The notes under the pieces: generated by a model
What the model saw: only the letters and a program-made list of their open reading frames with translations
What the model was told of the DNA's origin: nothing
The model's database searches: none
In this document: positions 10,220 through 20,039 of the stretch, piece by piece
Numbering within the stretch: the first letter of the stretch is position 1
Layout of the letters: every line of letters starts with the position of its first letter
Program-made: the position numbers and the translations under genes
NCBI RefSeq assembly: GCF_902506295.1
Contig: NZ_LR733312.1
Location: 765,403-829,402, forward strand
Length of the DNA stretch: 64,000 nt
Direction: 5' to 3'
Source of the DNA: Luteimonas sp. 9C
Lineage (GTDB): Bacteria; Pseudomonadota; Gammaproteobacteria; Xanthomonadales; Xanthomonadaceae

Positions 10220-10241
10220 AGGCCGCCTGCGGGCGGCCTTC
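10220..10241 (+). terminator. Terminator-like hairpin after the TonB receptor
   Basis: Eight-base perfect stem AGGCCGCC/GGCGGCCT (10220-10227 with 10232-10239) around a TGCG loop, 37 bases after the receptor stop. Only two or three T residues follow, so it may need Rho or may only stabilise the 3' end. Confidence 0.5.
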
Positions 10242-10348
10242 GTGCGTCCGGACCAGCGGCCGCGCTGCGCTATGCTCGCCGGCGACCCCGGGGACAGTCA
10301 TGCCGTGACATCGGAATCGACATCGACACTGCGTTTGCGGCGCCCGGC

Positions 10349-13300
10349 ATGCTGAGTGTCGGCGTCGTCGTGGCAGCGGTCGGTGTGTGGCTGGCGGCGA
10401 TGTTTGCGGCCGCGGTCTACGGCGAGCGCCATCCCGATGCGCTGGGGTCGCGCTGGCGGCATATCTATGTGCTGTCGCTCGCGGTGCACTGCACCTCGTG
10501 GACGTTCTACGGCACGGTCACGCAGGCCGCGCGCTACGGCTGGCCGCTCCCGCCGACTTTCCTCGGCGCGATCCTGTTCCACCTGCTGGCCTGGCCGGTG
10601 CTGCTGCGGCTGGTGCGGCTCGCGCGCGACAGCAATGCGACATCGCTGGCCGATCTGATCGCCTCGCGGCTCGGCCGCGACGCCTGGCTCGCGGCGACGG
10701 TGACGCTGGTGGTCGCGCTGGGCCTGGTGCCGTACATCGCGCTGCAGCTCAAGGCCGTGGCGATGAGCTACGCGACCCTGCTCGGCCAGCCGCAGGCGCA
10801 GGCGGGCGCCGCTGCGCCGTGGCAGGACAGCGCGTTGTACGTCGCGCTGGCGATGGCGCTGTTCACGATGCTGTTCGGCACGCGGCGTGCGAGCGCGGCG
10901 GGACACAACCGCGGCCTGGTGCTGGCGATGGCGTTCGAATCCGTCTTCAAGCTCGCCGCGATGCTCGCGCTGGGCCTGTTCGTCTGGTTCGGGCTGCGCG
11001 GGGTGCCGGCATTCGCATCGCCGGCCGTGGTGACGCCGGTGGCCGGAGGCGCCGGCGGCTTCGTGCCGCTGGTGCTGCTGGGCGCGGCGGCGATGTGCAT
11101 CATGCCGCACCAGTTCCACGTGGGCGTCGTGGAATGCCGCGAAGAATCGCACGTGCGCGCGGCGCGCTGGCGGTTTCCGCTGTACCTGCTGCTGATCGCA
11201 CTGCCGATGCTCCCGCTGGCGCGCGCGGGCAGCGCCCTGCTCGGCGATTCGGTGTCCTCGGACATGTACGCGCTCGCCGTGCCACTGGCGATGGGGCAGG
11301 AAGGCCTCGCTCTGATGGTGTTTCTCGGTGGCCTGAGCGCGGCGACCGGCATGGTCATCGTCAGCACGCTGACGCTGAGCCTGATGATCGGCAACCACTG
11401 GTTCGCGCCGGGCCTGTTGCGCGGCGCCTGGTCGCGCGGGGAGGGCGACGACCATCGCGGCGCGTTGCTGCTGCTGCGGCGCGGCGTGATCGTGGCCATC
11501 ATGCTGCTGGGCTGGATCTACAGCCGCATGGTCAGCGGCAACGAGGCGCTGGCGGATGTCGGCGCGGTGTCGTTCTCGGCGCTGGCCACGCTGGTGCCGG
11601 CGCTCGGCTTCGCGGTGCTGCGTCCGCAGACGCCGCCGTCCGCGGCGCTGGTCGGCGTCCTCGCCGCGTTCGCCGCATGGGCGTGGGTGATGCTGGTGCC
11701 GATGCTCGCCGGCAATGCGCCGACATGGTTGCAGGCGTGGCCGGACGCGTTCGCATGGCTGTCGCCCGATGGCCTGTTCGGTCTGACCGGCTGGAGCCGG
11801 CTCGGCCGCGCGGTGGGCGCCAGCCTGTCGGTCGGCGTTGCGGTGACGTGGCTGCTGTCGCTGCGCCAGTCGCCCGACACGGCGGCCGCGCGGCGCCGTC
11901 GTCCCGGTGCGAGCCGGCAGACCCTGGCCAGCGCCGGCCGGCGTTTTCTCTCCGGCGCCCGCGTCGACGAACTGCTGCAGGACGCCCCTGCACAGGGGCC
12001 GGTGCCGCGGCGCGTGCAGGCGCGGATGGAACGCGAACTCTCGGCCGTGCTCGGCGCGGCTTCGGCGCGGTTGCTGCTCGACGCCGCGCGACGCGATGCC
12101 GGCCCGGATTTCGACACCGTCGCCGCCATCGTCGGCGAGGCCTCGCAGGACCTGCGCTTCAACCAGCGTGTGCTCGAGGCCGCGCTGGAGAACATGACCC
12201 AGGGCATCAGCGTCGTCGACGACCAGTTGCGGCTGGTCGCGTGGAACGGCCGCTATGCCGAGCTGTTCGGCTACCCGTCGTCGCTGCTGCGCGTCGGCGT
12301 CGAAGTGGCGGCGCTGGTGCGGCACAACGTGGCCAGCGGTCTGATCGGCGCGGTCGACGTCGAAGCCGAGGTCGACAAGCGGCTGCGCCACATGCGCGCC
12401 GGCACGCCGTACGTGGCCGAGCGACGGCTCGTCGGCGGGCAGGTGATCGAGATCCGCGGCAACACGATGCCCGGCGGCGGCTTCGTCGCGACCTTCACCG
12501 ATGTCACCGCGTTCCGCCGCACCGAACACGCGCTGCGCCTGTCGAACGAAACACTGGAGCAGCGGGTTGCCGAGCGGACCGACAGCCTCGACCAGGCGCG
12601 GCGCGAGGCCGAGCGCGCGAACCTGGCCAAGACCCGCTTTCTGACCGCCGTGGGGCACGACCTGATGCAGCCGCTGCATGCTGCGCAGCTGTTCACCGAC
12701 GCGTTGTCGCAGCAGCTGCCGGGCGACGTGGAACCGCAGTTGCGGCAGATCCGTGGCGCGCTGGATTCGACCAGCGATCTGCTGACCGGTCTGTTCGACA
12801 TGTCGCGGCTGGAAGCCGGCGGTCTGGTACCGCAGCCACGCGCGTTTCCGCTGGCCGAAGTCCTCGAACCGCTGGCCTCCGAATTCGCCGCGCTCGCGGC
12901 CGAGCGCGGGTTGTCGTTCCGCTCCGTGCCCAGCCGGGTCTGGGTCGACAGTGATCCGCAACTGCTGCGGCGCGTGCTGCAGAACTTCCTCGGCAACGCC
13001 GTGCGTTACACCGCGCGCGGCGGCGTGCTGATCGGCGTGCGCCGCGTACGCGGGCAGGTGCGCATCGAAGTGCACGACACCGGTCCGGGCATTCCCGACG
13101 CGCAGCAGGCGGTGATCTTCGAGGAATTCCGTCGCGGCGACGGCGCGGCCGGGCAGGGGCTCGGGCTGGGACTGGCGATCGCGGACCGCATCGCGCATCT
13201 GCTGCAGGCGCCGATCACGCTGCGCAGCCGGACCGGTCACGGTACGGTGTTCGCGCTCACAGTCGCGGGTGCGCATGTCGACCGCGTCGCGCCGCTGCCG

Positions 13301-13684
13301 ACCCGGGCCGGACTCGCCGGCGCGCGCGTGCTGGTCGTCGACAACGATCGCGCGGCGCTGGCGGCACTGGCGACGCTGCTGCGCGGGTGGGGCTGCAGCG
13401 TCGACGAGGTCGCCGATGGCGATGCGGCCGCGCGTGCGCTCACGCGGATGCCGGCCGATCTGTGGGTGTTCGACTATCACCTCGATGACGGCGACACCGG
13501 CATCGCACTGCATGCGCGCCTGGCTGCGCGCTTCGCAGCACGCCCGACGCTGATCGTCAGCGCCGACGACACCGGCGCGGTTCGCAGCGATGCGCTCGCC
13601 ACCGGGCTGTCGCTGCTGCCCAAGCCGATCCGGCCACTGGCGCTGAAGTCGGTGCTGGACCGCATGCGCGCGATGCGCGGCTGA
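10349..13684 (+). CDS. Hybrid sensor histidine kinase/response regulator with transporter-like sensor domain
   Basis: 1111-residue membrane hybrid kinase. Residues 1-510 form about 12-13 hydrophobic segments resembling a sodium:solute symporter, as in CbrA-type kinases. A linker and PAS domain follow (ENMTQGISVVDDQLRLVAWN, about 615-720), then a coiled coil (LEQRVAERTDSLDQARREAE) and an H-box of the HDLxQPL type, VGHDLMQPLHAAQLF, with phospho-His near 769. The ATPase has NFLGNAVRY, DTGPGIP and GLGLGLAIA. A C-terminal receiver (about 985-1107) has its acceptor Asp in FDYHLDDGD and a conserved Lys in LPKPI. No separate regulator gene is adjacent. In related bacteria such kinases control carbon/nitrogen use; the ligand here is unknown. 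Confidence 0.93.
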   Translation: MLSVGVVVAAVGVWLAAMFAAAVYGERHPDALGSRWRHIYVLSLAVHCTSWTFYGTVTQAARYGWPLPPTFLGAILFHLLAWPVLLRLVRLARDSNATSLADLIASRLGRDAWLAATVTLVVALGLVPYIALQLKAVAMSYATLLGQPQAQAGAAAPWQDSALYVALAMALFTMLFGTRRASAAGHNRGLVLAMAFESVFKLAAMLALGLFVWFGLRGVPAFASPAVVTPVAGGAGGFVPLVLLGAAAMCIMPHQFHVGVVECREESHVRAARWRFPLYLLLIALPMLPLARAGSALLGDSVSSDMYALAVPLAMGQEGLALMVFLGGLSAATGMVIVSTLTLSLMIGNHWFAPGLLRGAWSRGEGDDHRGALLLLRRGVIVAIMLLGWIYSRMVSGNEALADVGAVSFSALATLVPALGFAVLRPQTPPSAALVGVLAAFAAWAWVMLVPMLAGNAPTWLQAWPDAFAWLSPDGLFGLTGWSRLGRAVGASLSVGVAVTWLLSLRQSPDTAAARRRRPGASRQTLASAGRRFLSGARVDELLQDAPAQGPVPRRVQARMERELSAVLGAASARLLLDAARRDAGPDFDTVAAIVGEASQDLRFNQRVLEAALENMTQGISVVDDQLRLVAWNGRYAELFGYPSSLLRVGVEVAALVRHNVASGLIGAVDVEAEVDKRLRHMRAGTPYVAERRLVGGQVIEIRGNTMPGGGFVATFTDVTAFRRTEHALRLSNETLEQRVAERTDSLDQARREAERANLAKTRFLTAVGHDLMQPLHAAQLFTDALSQQLPGDVEPQLRQIRGALDSTSDLLTGLFDMSRLEAGGLVPQPRAFPLAEVLEPLASEFAALAAERGLSFRSVPSRVWVDSDPQLLRRVLQNFLGNAVRYTARGGVLIGVRRVRGQVRIEVHDTGPGIPDAQQAVIFEEFRRGDGAAGQGLGLGLAIADRIAHLLQAPITLRSRTGHGTVFALTVAGAHVDRVAPLPTRAGLAGARVLVVDNDRAALAALATLLRGWGCSVDEVADGDAAARALTRMPADLWVFDYHLDDGDTGIALHARLAARFAARPTLIVSADDTGAVRSDALATGLSLLPKPIRPLALKSVLDRMRAMRG

Positions 13685-13744
13685 CGGCCGGGGCCGCCCG
13701 GCTCGCTACAATGACGGGTTTCCGACGTCCTCGACTGCCTCCCG

Positions 13745-14233
13745 ATGCCCTACACCCCGATCGTCGCCACCCTCGGCTACGTGCTCTCGCCCAATCGCCG
13801 CCAGGTGCTGATGATCCATCGCAATGCGCGGCCCGGCGATCATCACCTCGGCAAGTACAACGGTCTCGGCGGCAAGGTCGAGCCGGACGAGGACGTCGTC
13901 GCCGGCATGCGCCGCGAGATCATGGAAGAGGCCGGCATCACCTGCGAGGCGATGACGCTGCGCGGGACGATCAGCTGGCCCGGCTTCGGCAAGCAGGGCG
14001 AGGACTGGCTGGGCTTTCTGTTCGTCATCCAGGCGTTCGAGGGCACGCCGATGACCTCGAACCCGGAAGGCACGCTGGAGTGGGTCGACGTCGACCGCAT
14101 TCTCGAACTGCCGCTGTGGGAAGGCGACCGTCAGTTCCTGCCACTGGTGTTCGACACCGACCCGCGCGCGTTCCATGGCGTGATGCCGTACCGCGACGGG
14201 CGCATGCAGTCGTGGTCGTTTTCGCGGTTGTGA
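13745..14233 (+). CDS. Nudix hydrolase (MutT/8-oxo-dGTP-type)
   Basis: 162-residue cytoplasmic hydrolase of nucleoside diphosphates linked to another group. The complete Nudix box lies at residues 41-63 (GGKVEPDEDVVAGMRREIME followed by EAGI), with the metal-binding REIMEE glutamates present. The C-terminal half (LEWVDVDRILELPLWEGDR) resembles bacterial and eukaryotic 8-oxo-dGTP diphosphatases of the MTH1/YjhB kind rather than E. coli MutT, so oxidised-nucleotide clean-up is plausible but unproven. A TACAAT -10-like hexamer at 13707-13712 lies in the short gap after the hybrid kinase gene. It converges on a GNAT gene. Confidence 0.9.
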   Translation: MPYTPIVATLGYVLSPNRRQVLMIHRNARPGDHHLGKYNGLGGKVEPDEDVVAGMRREIMEEAGITCEAMTLRGTISWPGFGKQGEDWLGFLFVIQAFEGTPMTSNPEGTLEWVDVDRILELPLWEGDRQFLPLVFDTDPRAFHGVMPYRDGRMQSWSFSRL

Positions 14234-14270
14234 GCTGGTGGCGCGACGAGGTGGACAGGCCAGCCCCGAC

Positions 14271-14816
14271 TCAGCCGGCTTCGAACACCGCGTCGTAGCG
14301 AACCTTCGCGGACGGCACCACGTCGCCGAATGCAAGGCGCAGGAAGTACGTCGGCGGCACGCCAGGCAGCACCAGCCGCGGATCGGCGGCGAAGCCGAAA
14401 CGCGTGTAGTACGCGGGATCGCCGAGCAGCACGCAGCCCGACGCGCCGAGTGACCGCAGACGTTCGAGGGCAGCCGTCATCAGCGCGGTGCCAATGCCGT
14501 CGCGCTGGCACGCGGGATCCACGGCGATGGGTCCGAGTCCATGCCAGCCGGTCGTGCCATCGGACAGCGACACCGGCGACGTCTGTACGCAGCCGACCGG
14601 CACGCCGTCACGTTCTACGAGCAATGACACCGACGCGATTCCATGTGTGTCCAGGGCGGCGGCGATCGCCGCTTCAGTCCCGCTGGCGTGAGGCGTGTCC
14701 GCGAAAGCGCGGGTGATCAGCGCATCGCGCGCGTCGGCGTCGTCTGCTCGGAGGTCGCGGATCAGCAGCGGCGCGCGATGCGGATGCGCATGGTCCATAG
14801 GCGTGGCGCCGGTCAT
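14271..14816 (-). CDS. GNAT N-acetyltransferase (YhbS-like)
   Basis: 181-residue acetyl-CoA-dependent acetyltransferase with unknown acceptor. The fold is visible from IRDLRADDADARDALITRAF at the N terminus to the acetyl-CoA loop VDPACQRDGIGTALMTAALE, then the ASGCVLLGDPAYYTRFGFAA segment typical of the YhbS subgroup. The ATG at 14816 overlaps the mfd stop by four bases (ATGA), so translation is probably coupled to mfd. A second ATG at 14798 (MDHAHPHR) is an alternative start. Its place behind mfd does not by itself indicate a role in repair. Confidence 0.88.
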   Translation of the reverse strand: MTGATPMDHAHPHRAPLLIRDLRADDADARDALITRAFADTPHASGTEAAIAAALDTHGIASVSLLVERDGVPVGCVQTSPVSLSDGTTGWHGLGPIAVDPACQRDGIGTALMTAALERLRSLGASGCVLLGDPAYYTRFGFAADPRLVLPGVPPTYFLRLAFGDVVPSAKVRYDAVFEAG

Positions 14817-17800
14817 TGCGCGGCGCTCGACGGCGCCAGCGCGATCAGCAGACCCCGCGCGGCCTGGACGCGGGTTTCGGCATCGGGCAGGTCGAGCGTG
14901 ATGCGCAGCTTGTCTGGTCCGTCCATGCGATAGCGCTGCGACTGGCCCTGCACGAGGCGGATCACGGCCATCGGATCGACCTTCGGCTTTTCGACGAACT
15001 GCACGCGGCCACCGGTCTCGCCCAGGTCCAGCTTGCGGATGCCGAGCGCCGTCGCCTGCAGCTTGAGATCGGCGATCTGGAACAGATGCTTCGCGGGGTC
15101 GGGCAGCAGGCCGAAGCGGTCGATCATCTCGACCTGCAGTTCGCGCAGCTTGTCGATGTCGCGCGCGCTGCTGATGCGCTTGTAGAGCATCAGGCGCGTG
15201 TGCACGTCGGGCAGGTAGTCCTCGGGGATCAGCGCGGGCACGTGCAGTTCGATGTCGGCGCCGCGTGCATCCACGTCGTCGACATCCGGCAGCTTGCCCT
15301 GCTTGATGCTGCGTACCGCGCGTTCCAGCAGTTCGGTGTAGAGGCTGAATCCGACCTCGGCCATCTGCCCGCTCTGGCCTTCGCCCAGCAGTTCGCCGGC
15401 GCCGCGGATTTCCAGGTCGTGGGTCGACAGGGTGAAGCCGGCGCCCAGTTCGTCCATCGACGCGATCGCGTCGAGCCGCTTCTTCGCATCGCTGCTGATC
15501 GAACGCTGGTCGGGAATCACGAGGTAGGCGTAGGCGCGGTGGTGCGAGCGGCCGACACGGCCGCGCAGCTGGTGCAGCTGGGCCAGGCCGAACTTGTCGG
15601 CGCGGTTGATGATGATCGTATTCGCGTTGGGGATATCGATGCCCGATTCGATGATCGTCGAGCACAGCAGCACGTTGAAGCGCTGCTTGTTGAAATCCAG
15701 CATCACCTTCTCGAGTTCGCGCTCGGGCATCTGGCCGTGGGCGATGCCGATGCGCGCCTCGGGCACCAGCTCCTCGAGCTCGCGCTGCATGCGGCCGATG
15801 CTCTCGACATCGTTGTGCAGGAAATACACCTGGCCGCCGCGGCTGAGTTCGCGCTGGAAGGCTTCGCGCAGCTGCGCATCGTCCCAGGGCACGACGAAGG
15901 TCTGCACCGCGAGGCGGTGCGCGGGCGGGGTGGCGATGATCGACAGATCACGCAGGCCGGCCATCGCCATGTTGAGCGTGCGCGGAATCGGCGTGGCGGT
16001 GAGCGTGAGCAGGTGCACGTTCGCGCGCAGCGCCTTGAGCGCTTCCTTCTGGCGCACGCCGAACCGCTGTTCCTCGTCGACGATGACCAGGCCCAGGTCC
16101 TTGAACTTCACGTCCGGCTGCAGCAGCCGGTGCGTGCCGACGATGACGTCGAGCGTGCCGTCGGCGATCTTGCCGATCTCGGTCTTGATCTCCTTGGTGC
16201 TCTTGAAGCGCGACAGCACCTCGACCCGGATCGGCCAGTCGGCGAAGCGGTCGGCCATCGTGCGGTAGTGCTGTTCGGCGAGCAGCGTGGTCGGCACCAG
16301 CACCGCGACCTGCTTGCCGGCGACCGCGGCAGCGAACGCGGCGCGCACCGCGACTTCGGTCTTGCCGAAGCCCACGTCGCCGCAGACCACGCGGTCCATC
16401 GGTTGGCTGGAGCCCAGGTCGCGCAGCATCGCCTCGATCGCGGCGTGCTGGTCCGGCGTCTCCTCGAACGGGAACGTCGCCGCGAACGGTTCGTACAGCG
16501 AACGATCGACGTCCAGCGCGAGACCGGCGCGGGCCCGGCGCTTGGCTTGGATTTCCAGCAGTTCGGCGGCGACGTCGCGCACCTTGTCGGCGGCCTTCTT
16601 GCGCGCCTTGGTCCAGGCCTCGCCGCCGAGCGAATGCAGCGGCGCGGTTTCCGGCGATGCGCCGGAGTAGCGGTTGACCAGATGCAGCTGCGACACCGGT
16701 ACGTACAGGCGGTCGCCCTTGGCATATTCGATGTCGAGGTATTCGCCGGGCTGGCCGCCGGCTTCGAGCACGACGAGCCCGCGATAGCGGCCGACGCCGT
16801 GATCCTCGTGGACGATCGGCGCGCCTTCGCTGAGTTCGCCGAGGTCGCGGATGATGCTGTCCGGATCGCGCGCGGCGCGCTTGCGCCGGCGCGGCTGCGC
16901 GGCGCGTTCGGGAAACAGCTGACGCTCGGTGAGCACCGTGAGCTGCGGCGCATCGAGGGCGAAGCCGTTGTCGAGCGGGGCGATCGCGACTGCGAATTTC
17001 GCGTCGCGATCGGCGACGAAGCTCGCAAAATCCTGCAGCACCGACGGCCGCAGCTTGCCGGCGTGCAGGATTTCCAGCAGGGCCTCGCGGCGGCCGGCCG
17101 AGTCGGCGGCGATCAGCACGCGGCCGGGGTAACTGCCGAGGAAGGTGACCAGTGCGTCGGCCGGGGTATGGTCGCGCGCGGCCAGCGGCAGGTCGGGCGC
17201 CGGCTGGTCGCCGAGCGCGGAGGCCTGCGCGTGACGCGGATGTTCGGCGTCGCAGACCTCGACACGTGCGCCCTGGTTGAGCCGCTCGCGCAGCGCGTCC
17301 GGCGTGAGCCAGAGTTCGGCTGGCGGCAGCAGCGGACGTTCGATGTCGTGACGCAGCTGGTCGTAGCGGTGCAACACCTGCTGCGTCCAGAAATGGTCGC
17401 TGGCCGGCGACGCGCCGGTGTCGATGACCGGCAGCGTGTTCGCTGGCAGGTAGTCGAACAGCGTCGCCGTCGACAGCGGCGCTTCGCCCTTGTCGAGCAG
17501 GGTGCGTCGCGGCGTTTCGAAAAACAGCGGCAGGTAGTACTCGATGCCGGCCGGCGCGGCGCCGGCCTTGAGGTCTTGGTACAGACCGCTGCGGCGGGTG
17601 TCGATGTCGAAGCGCTCGCGCAGCGTGTCCATCGCGCGCGCGGTCGCGGCGTCGTCGAGCGGGACTTCGCGACCCGGCAGCATGCGCAGCGCCCCGATCT
17701 TCTCGAGCGAGCGCTGGGACTCCGGGTCGAAGGCACGGATGGTCTCGATCGCATCGTCGAACAGCTCGATGCGGTACGGCTGGTCGGCGCCCATCGGATA

Positions 17801-18334
17801 GACATCGAGCAGACCGCCACGGACGGCGAAATCGCCCGGATCGTGCACCTGCGGCACGTGCGCATAGCCGGCGCTTTCCAGCCGGCGTTTCTCCGCATCG
17901 AGATCCAGGGTCTGGCCGACCGTCAGATCGAAGCTCGCACCGACCACATGACGCACCGGCGCCAGTCGCTGCATGAGCGTCTGCACCGGGACCACGACGA
18001 TGCCGCGTTGCAGCGACGGCAGCCGGTGGAGCGCGGCCAGACGCTGCGAGACGATGTCCGGATGCGGGCTGAAACGGTCGTAGGGCAGGGTTTCCCAGTC
18101 CGGAAACGGCACGACCGGCAGATCGGCGTCGACACCGCCCAGCGTGCGCAGATCGTGTTCCAGCTGTTGCGCGCCGTGGTTGTCGCGGGCCACGAGCAGC
18201 AGCGGCCCCGCGTGCGTCCGCGCCGCCTGCAGCACCGCCCACGCGAGCGCGCTGCGACTGGTGGGCGCACGCCACCAGGCGCGTGCATGACCGGCGGTGG
18301 GCAGGGGAGGCGAAGCGGTCGCGACGTGCGGCAT
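14813..18334 (-). CDS. mfd: Transcription-repair coupling factor
   Basis: ATP-driven translocase that removes RNA polymerase stalled at DNA lesions and recruits UvrA. From the ATG at 18334 (MPHVATASPPLPTAG) it has 1173 residues (1148 in E. coli). The UvrB-homology region is N-terminal. The polymerase-interaction (CarD-like) domain starts near residue 490 (IVHEDHGVGRYRGLVVLEAG). The helicase core has Walker A GDVGFGKTE near 655, a DEEQRFG box and the TRG-like motif. The C-terminal domain runs to LIALAPSSAAQ. A longer frame to 18385 lacks family sequence. It is followed by an overlapping GNAT gene and preceded by another on the same strand. Confidence 0.97.
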   Translation of the reverse strand: MPHVATASPPLPTAGHARAWWRAPTSRSALAWAVLQAARTHAGPLLLVARDNHGAQQLEHDLRTLGGVDADLPVVPFPDWETLPYDRFSPHPDIVSQRLAALHRLPSLQRGIVVVPVQTLMQRLAPVRHVVGASFDLTVGQTLDLDAEKRRLESAGYAHVPQVHDPGDFAVRGGLLDVYPMGADQPYRIELFDDAIETIRAFDPESQRSLEKIGALRMLPGREVPLDDAATARAMDTLRERFDIDTRRSGLYQDLKAGAAPAGIEYYLPLFFETPRRTLLDKGEAPLSTATLFDYLPANTLPVIDTGASPASDHFWTQQVLHRYDQLRHDIERPLLPPAELWLTPDALRERLNQGARVEVCDAEHPRHAQASALGDQPAPDLPLAARDHTPADALVTFLGSYPGRVLIAADSAGRREALLEILHAGKLRPSVLQDFASFVADRDAKFAVAIAPLDNGFALDAPQLTVLTERQLFPERAAQPRRRKRAARDPDSIIRDLGELSEGAPIVHEDHGVGRYRGLVVLEAGGQPGEYLDIEYAKGDRLYVPVSQLHLVNRYSGASPETAPLHSLGGEAWTKARKKAADKVRDVAAELLEIQAKRRARAGLALDVDRSLYEPFAATFPFEETPDQHAAIEAMLRDLGSSQPMDRVVCGDVGFGKTEVAVRAAFAAAVAGKQVAVLVPTTLLAEQHYRTMADRFADWPIRVEVLSRFKSTKEIKTEIGKIADGTLDVIVGTHRLLQPDVKFKDLGLVIVDEEQRFGVRQKEALKALRANVHLLTLTATPIPRTLNMAMAGLRDLSIIATPPAHRLAVQTFVVPWDDAQLREAFQRELSRGGQVYFLHNDVESIGRMQRELEELVPEARIGIAHGQMPERELEKVMLDFNKQRFNVLLCSTIIESGIDIPNANTIIINRADKFGLAQLHQLRGRVGRSHHRAYAYLVIPDQRSISSDAKKRLDAIASMDELGAGFTLSTHDLEIRGAGELLGEGQSGQMAEVGFSLYTELLERAVRSIKQGKLPDVDDVDARGADIELHVPALIPEDYLPDVHTRLMLYKRISSARDIDKLRELQVEMIDRFGLLPDPAKHLFQIADLKLQATALGIRKLDLGETGGRVQFVEKPKVDPMAVIRLVQGQSQRYRMDGPDKLRITLDLPDAETRVQAARGLLIALAPSSAAQ

Positions 18335-18449
18335 GCGGGGGTCCGGAAAGGTGGAACACAAAACGACGGCAGCGCCGAAAGCCAAGTGGCCGGCGCGAAT
18401 CGAGGGGTGCAGTCTAGACGAGCGCGTCGCAGGGCCTGCGACAGCGGAC

Positions 18450-18477
18450 CCCGGCAGCGCCCGGAGGCGCCGCCGGG
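18450..18477 (-). terminator. Hairpin after the GNAT gene
   Basis: Twelve-base stem with one mismatch (18450-18461 with 18466-18477, loop CGGA), eight bases beyond the stop of the leftward acetyltransferase gene. There is no T-tract on the transcribed side, so it is a terminator candidate only. Confidence 0.35.
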
Positions 18478-18484
18478 TATGACG

Positions 18485-19060
18485 TCAGCCCAGGCGGATG
18501 TTCGGCGTGGTGTCGACGGGCTGGCGCTTGAGTTCCAGCGACACGCGGATCATGCCGGGAGTGTCGATGGCCTGCTGCTGGAAGCTGAGCGACTTCGCCA
18601 GGGCGAGCATCGGCTCGTTTTCCTCGAGCACGTCGCCGAAGATGCGCTCCAGACGCTTGCCCTTGGCCCAGCGTACGAGGCGGCGCAACATGTGCCGGCC
18701 CAGCCCCATCCCGGCCACATAATGGCTGACGAGGATGTGGAACTCGGCCTGGCGCGTCCCAGGCAGCACGGCCGCGCGCGCCACCGCGCCGACCAGCGCA
18801 TCACCCGGTGTGTAAGGTTCCGCGGCGACCAGCACGAACTCCGACTTCGGGTTCGGCTGGGTCAGGCGGTTGGCGGTCTCGGGCGAGAGTTCCGCCTTCG
18901 CGTAGAGGAACCGCTGCCTGACCTCGTTGGGCTCGAGCAGCGCGAACGACGCGCGCAGGGGTTCGGCATCGGCGGGGCGGATCGGGCGGATCAGCACCTG
19001 GCGACCATTGGCGAGGCGGATCTCCTCGTGCCAAGGGGGAAGTCGGTTGCGTGCGGTCAT
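18485..19060 (-). CDS. GNAT acetyltransferase (Pat catalytic-domain type)
   Basis: 191-residue acetyltransferase. The sequence RLANGRQVLIRPIRPADAEP, then RQRFLYAKAELSPE, EFHILVSHYVAGMGLGRHML and the C-terminal MIRVSLEL resembles the catalytic domain found at the end of the protein acetyltransferase Pat/Pka, here without the large ADP-forming acyl-CoA synthetase part. Stand-alone versions exist in other bacteria. The acetyl-CoA loop is GMGLGRHM. It is encoded between rlmJ and mfd on the same strand. Protein lysine acetylation is a reasonable guess but not shown. Confidence 0.88.
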   Translation of the reverse strand: MTARNRLPPWHEEIRLANGRQVLIRPIRPADAEPLRASFALLEPNEVRQRFLYAKAELSPETANRLTQPNPKSEFVLVAAEPYTPGDALVGAVARAAVLPGTRQAEFHILVSHYVAGMGLGRHMLRRLVRWAKGKRLERIFGDVLEENEPMLALAKSLSFQQQAIDTPGMIRVSLELKRQPVDTTPNIRLG

Positions 19061-19181
19061 CGAGGATCGGGTCTGAACGGGTATGCGCGACCTTACCCGC
19101 AGAGTCTATTCACGAACCGTGAAGGCACTGCGCCTGTTGCGCGAAGTTAGGCCATTCATCGGGAATATCGACGCACGGCGT

Positions 19182-20039
19182 TCAGGCCGGCTCGCGCAGC
19201 CAGTGCAGCCGCGTGTCGGCGCCCGTCTCGCCGATCGACTGGCGGAGTGCATCGAGCGCCGGAGCCAGCGCTGTCGCCAGCTGCCACGGCGGGTCGAGGA
19301 TCAACAGCCCGCTGCCGTTCATGCGCAGCGGCGAGTCGTCGGGTCGTACCAGCAGTTCGACCAGCAGCGAGGACTTCGTCTGCAGTTTGCTCGCCGAACG
19401 CAGGAACGGCGTCAGCGTGCGGCGCTGCTTGATCGGATACCACAGCATCTGGATCCCCTGCGGCCAGCGTGCCAGACCTTCCCGCATGGCCTTGAGCGCG
19501 ACGTCGAACTCGGCGGCCTGGGCCTCGTAGGGCGGGTCAACCAGCACCACACCGCGATTGAAGCGCTGGTCGCCGATCTTCGGCGGCAGAAGCGACTTGA
19601 ACGCGGCGTAGCCGTCGCCCGCGTGGATCGCGACCCTTGGATCGCTGCCCAGCGCACGACGCAGCGCGCCGGCCGCGGCGGGCTCGGTCTCGCAGCAGGC
19701 GATGCGGTCCTGCTCGCGCAAGGCATGCGCCAGCAGCCACGGCGAGCCGGGATAGGCATCGGCGCCGTGCTCCGCCCGGCATGCGTTCACCGCCGCGAGA
19801 TAGCGCGCGATCAGCGGCTGCTTCGGCGCAGTGGCCAGCAGCAAGCTGATGCCGTCATCGGCCTCGCCGGTGCGGCGGGCACGCTTCTCGCGCAGGCGAT
19901 AGACGCCGCCGCCCGCATGGGTATCCAGCGCGAAGCAGGGCGCCGGCTTGGCCGTCAGCGCATCGCAGATGGCGAGCAGCACGAGATGCTTGAGGACATC
20001 GGCATGGTTGCCGGCGTGGAAGGCGTGTTGGTAGTTCAT
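19182..20039 (-). CDS. rlmJ: 23S rRNA (adenine-2030-N6)-methyltransferase
   Basis: S-adenosylmethionine-dependent methyltransferase acting on A2030 of 23S rRNA. The ATG at 20039 begins with the family signature MNYQHAFHAGNHADVLKH; the open frame upstream to 20090 is unrelated. It has 285 residues (280 in E. coli). SAM and target-base motifs are LDTHAGGGVY near residue 40 and DPPYE in the catalytic part. LWYPIKQRRTLTPF and GSGLLILDPPW complete the match. It is followed downstream on the same strand by the GNAT gene at 18485-19060. Confidence 0.95.
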   Translation of the reverse strand: MNYQHAFHAGNHADVLKHLVLLAICDALTAKPAPCFALDTHAGGGVYRLREKRARRTGEADDGISLLLATAPKQPLIARYLAAVNACRAEHGADAYPGSPWLLAHALREQDRIACCETEPAAAGALRRALGSDPRVAIHAGDGYAAFKSLLPPKIGDQRFNRGVVLVDPPYEAQAAEFDVALKAMREGLARWPQGIQMLWYPIKQRRTLTPFLRSASKLQTKSSLLVELLVRPDDSPLRMNGSGLLILDPPWQLATALAPALDALRQSIGETGADTRLHWLREPA

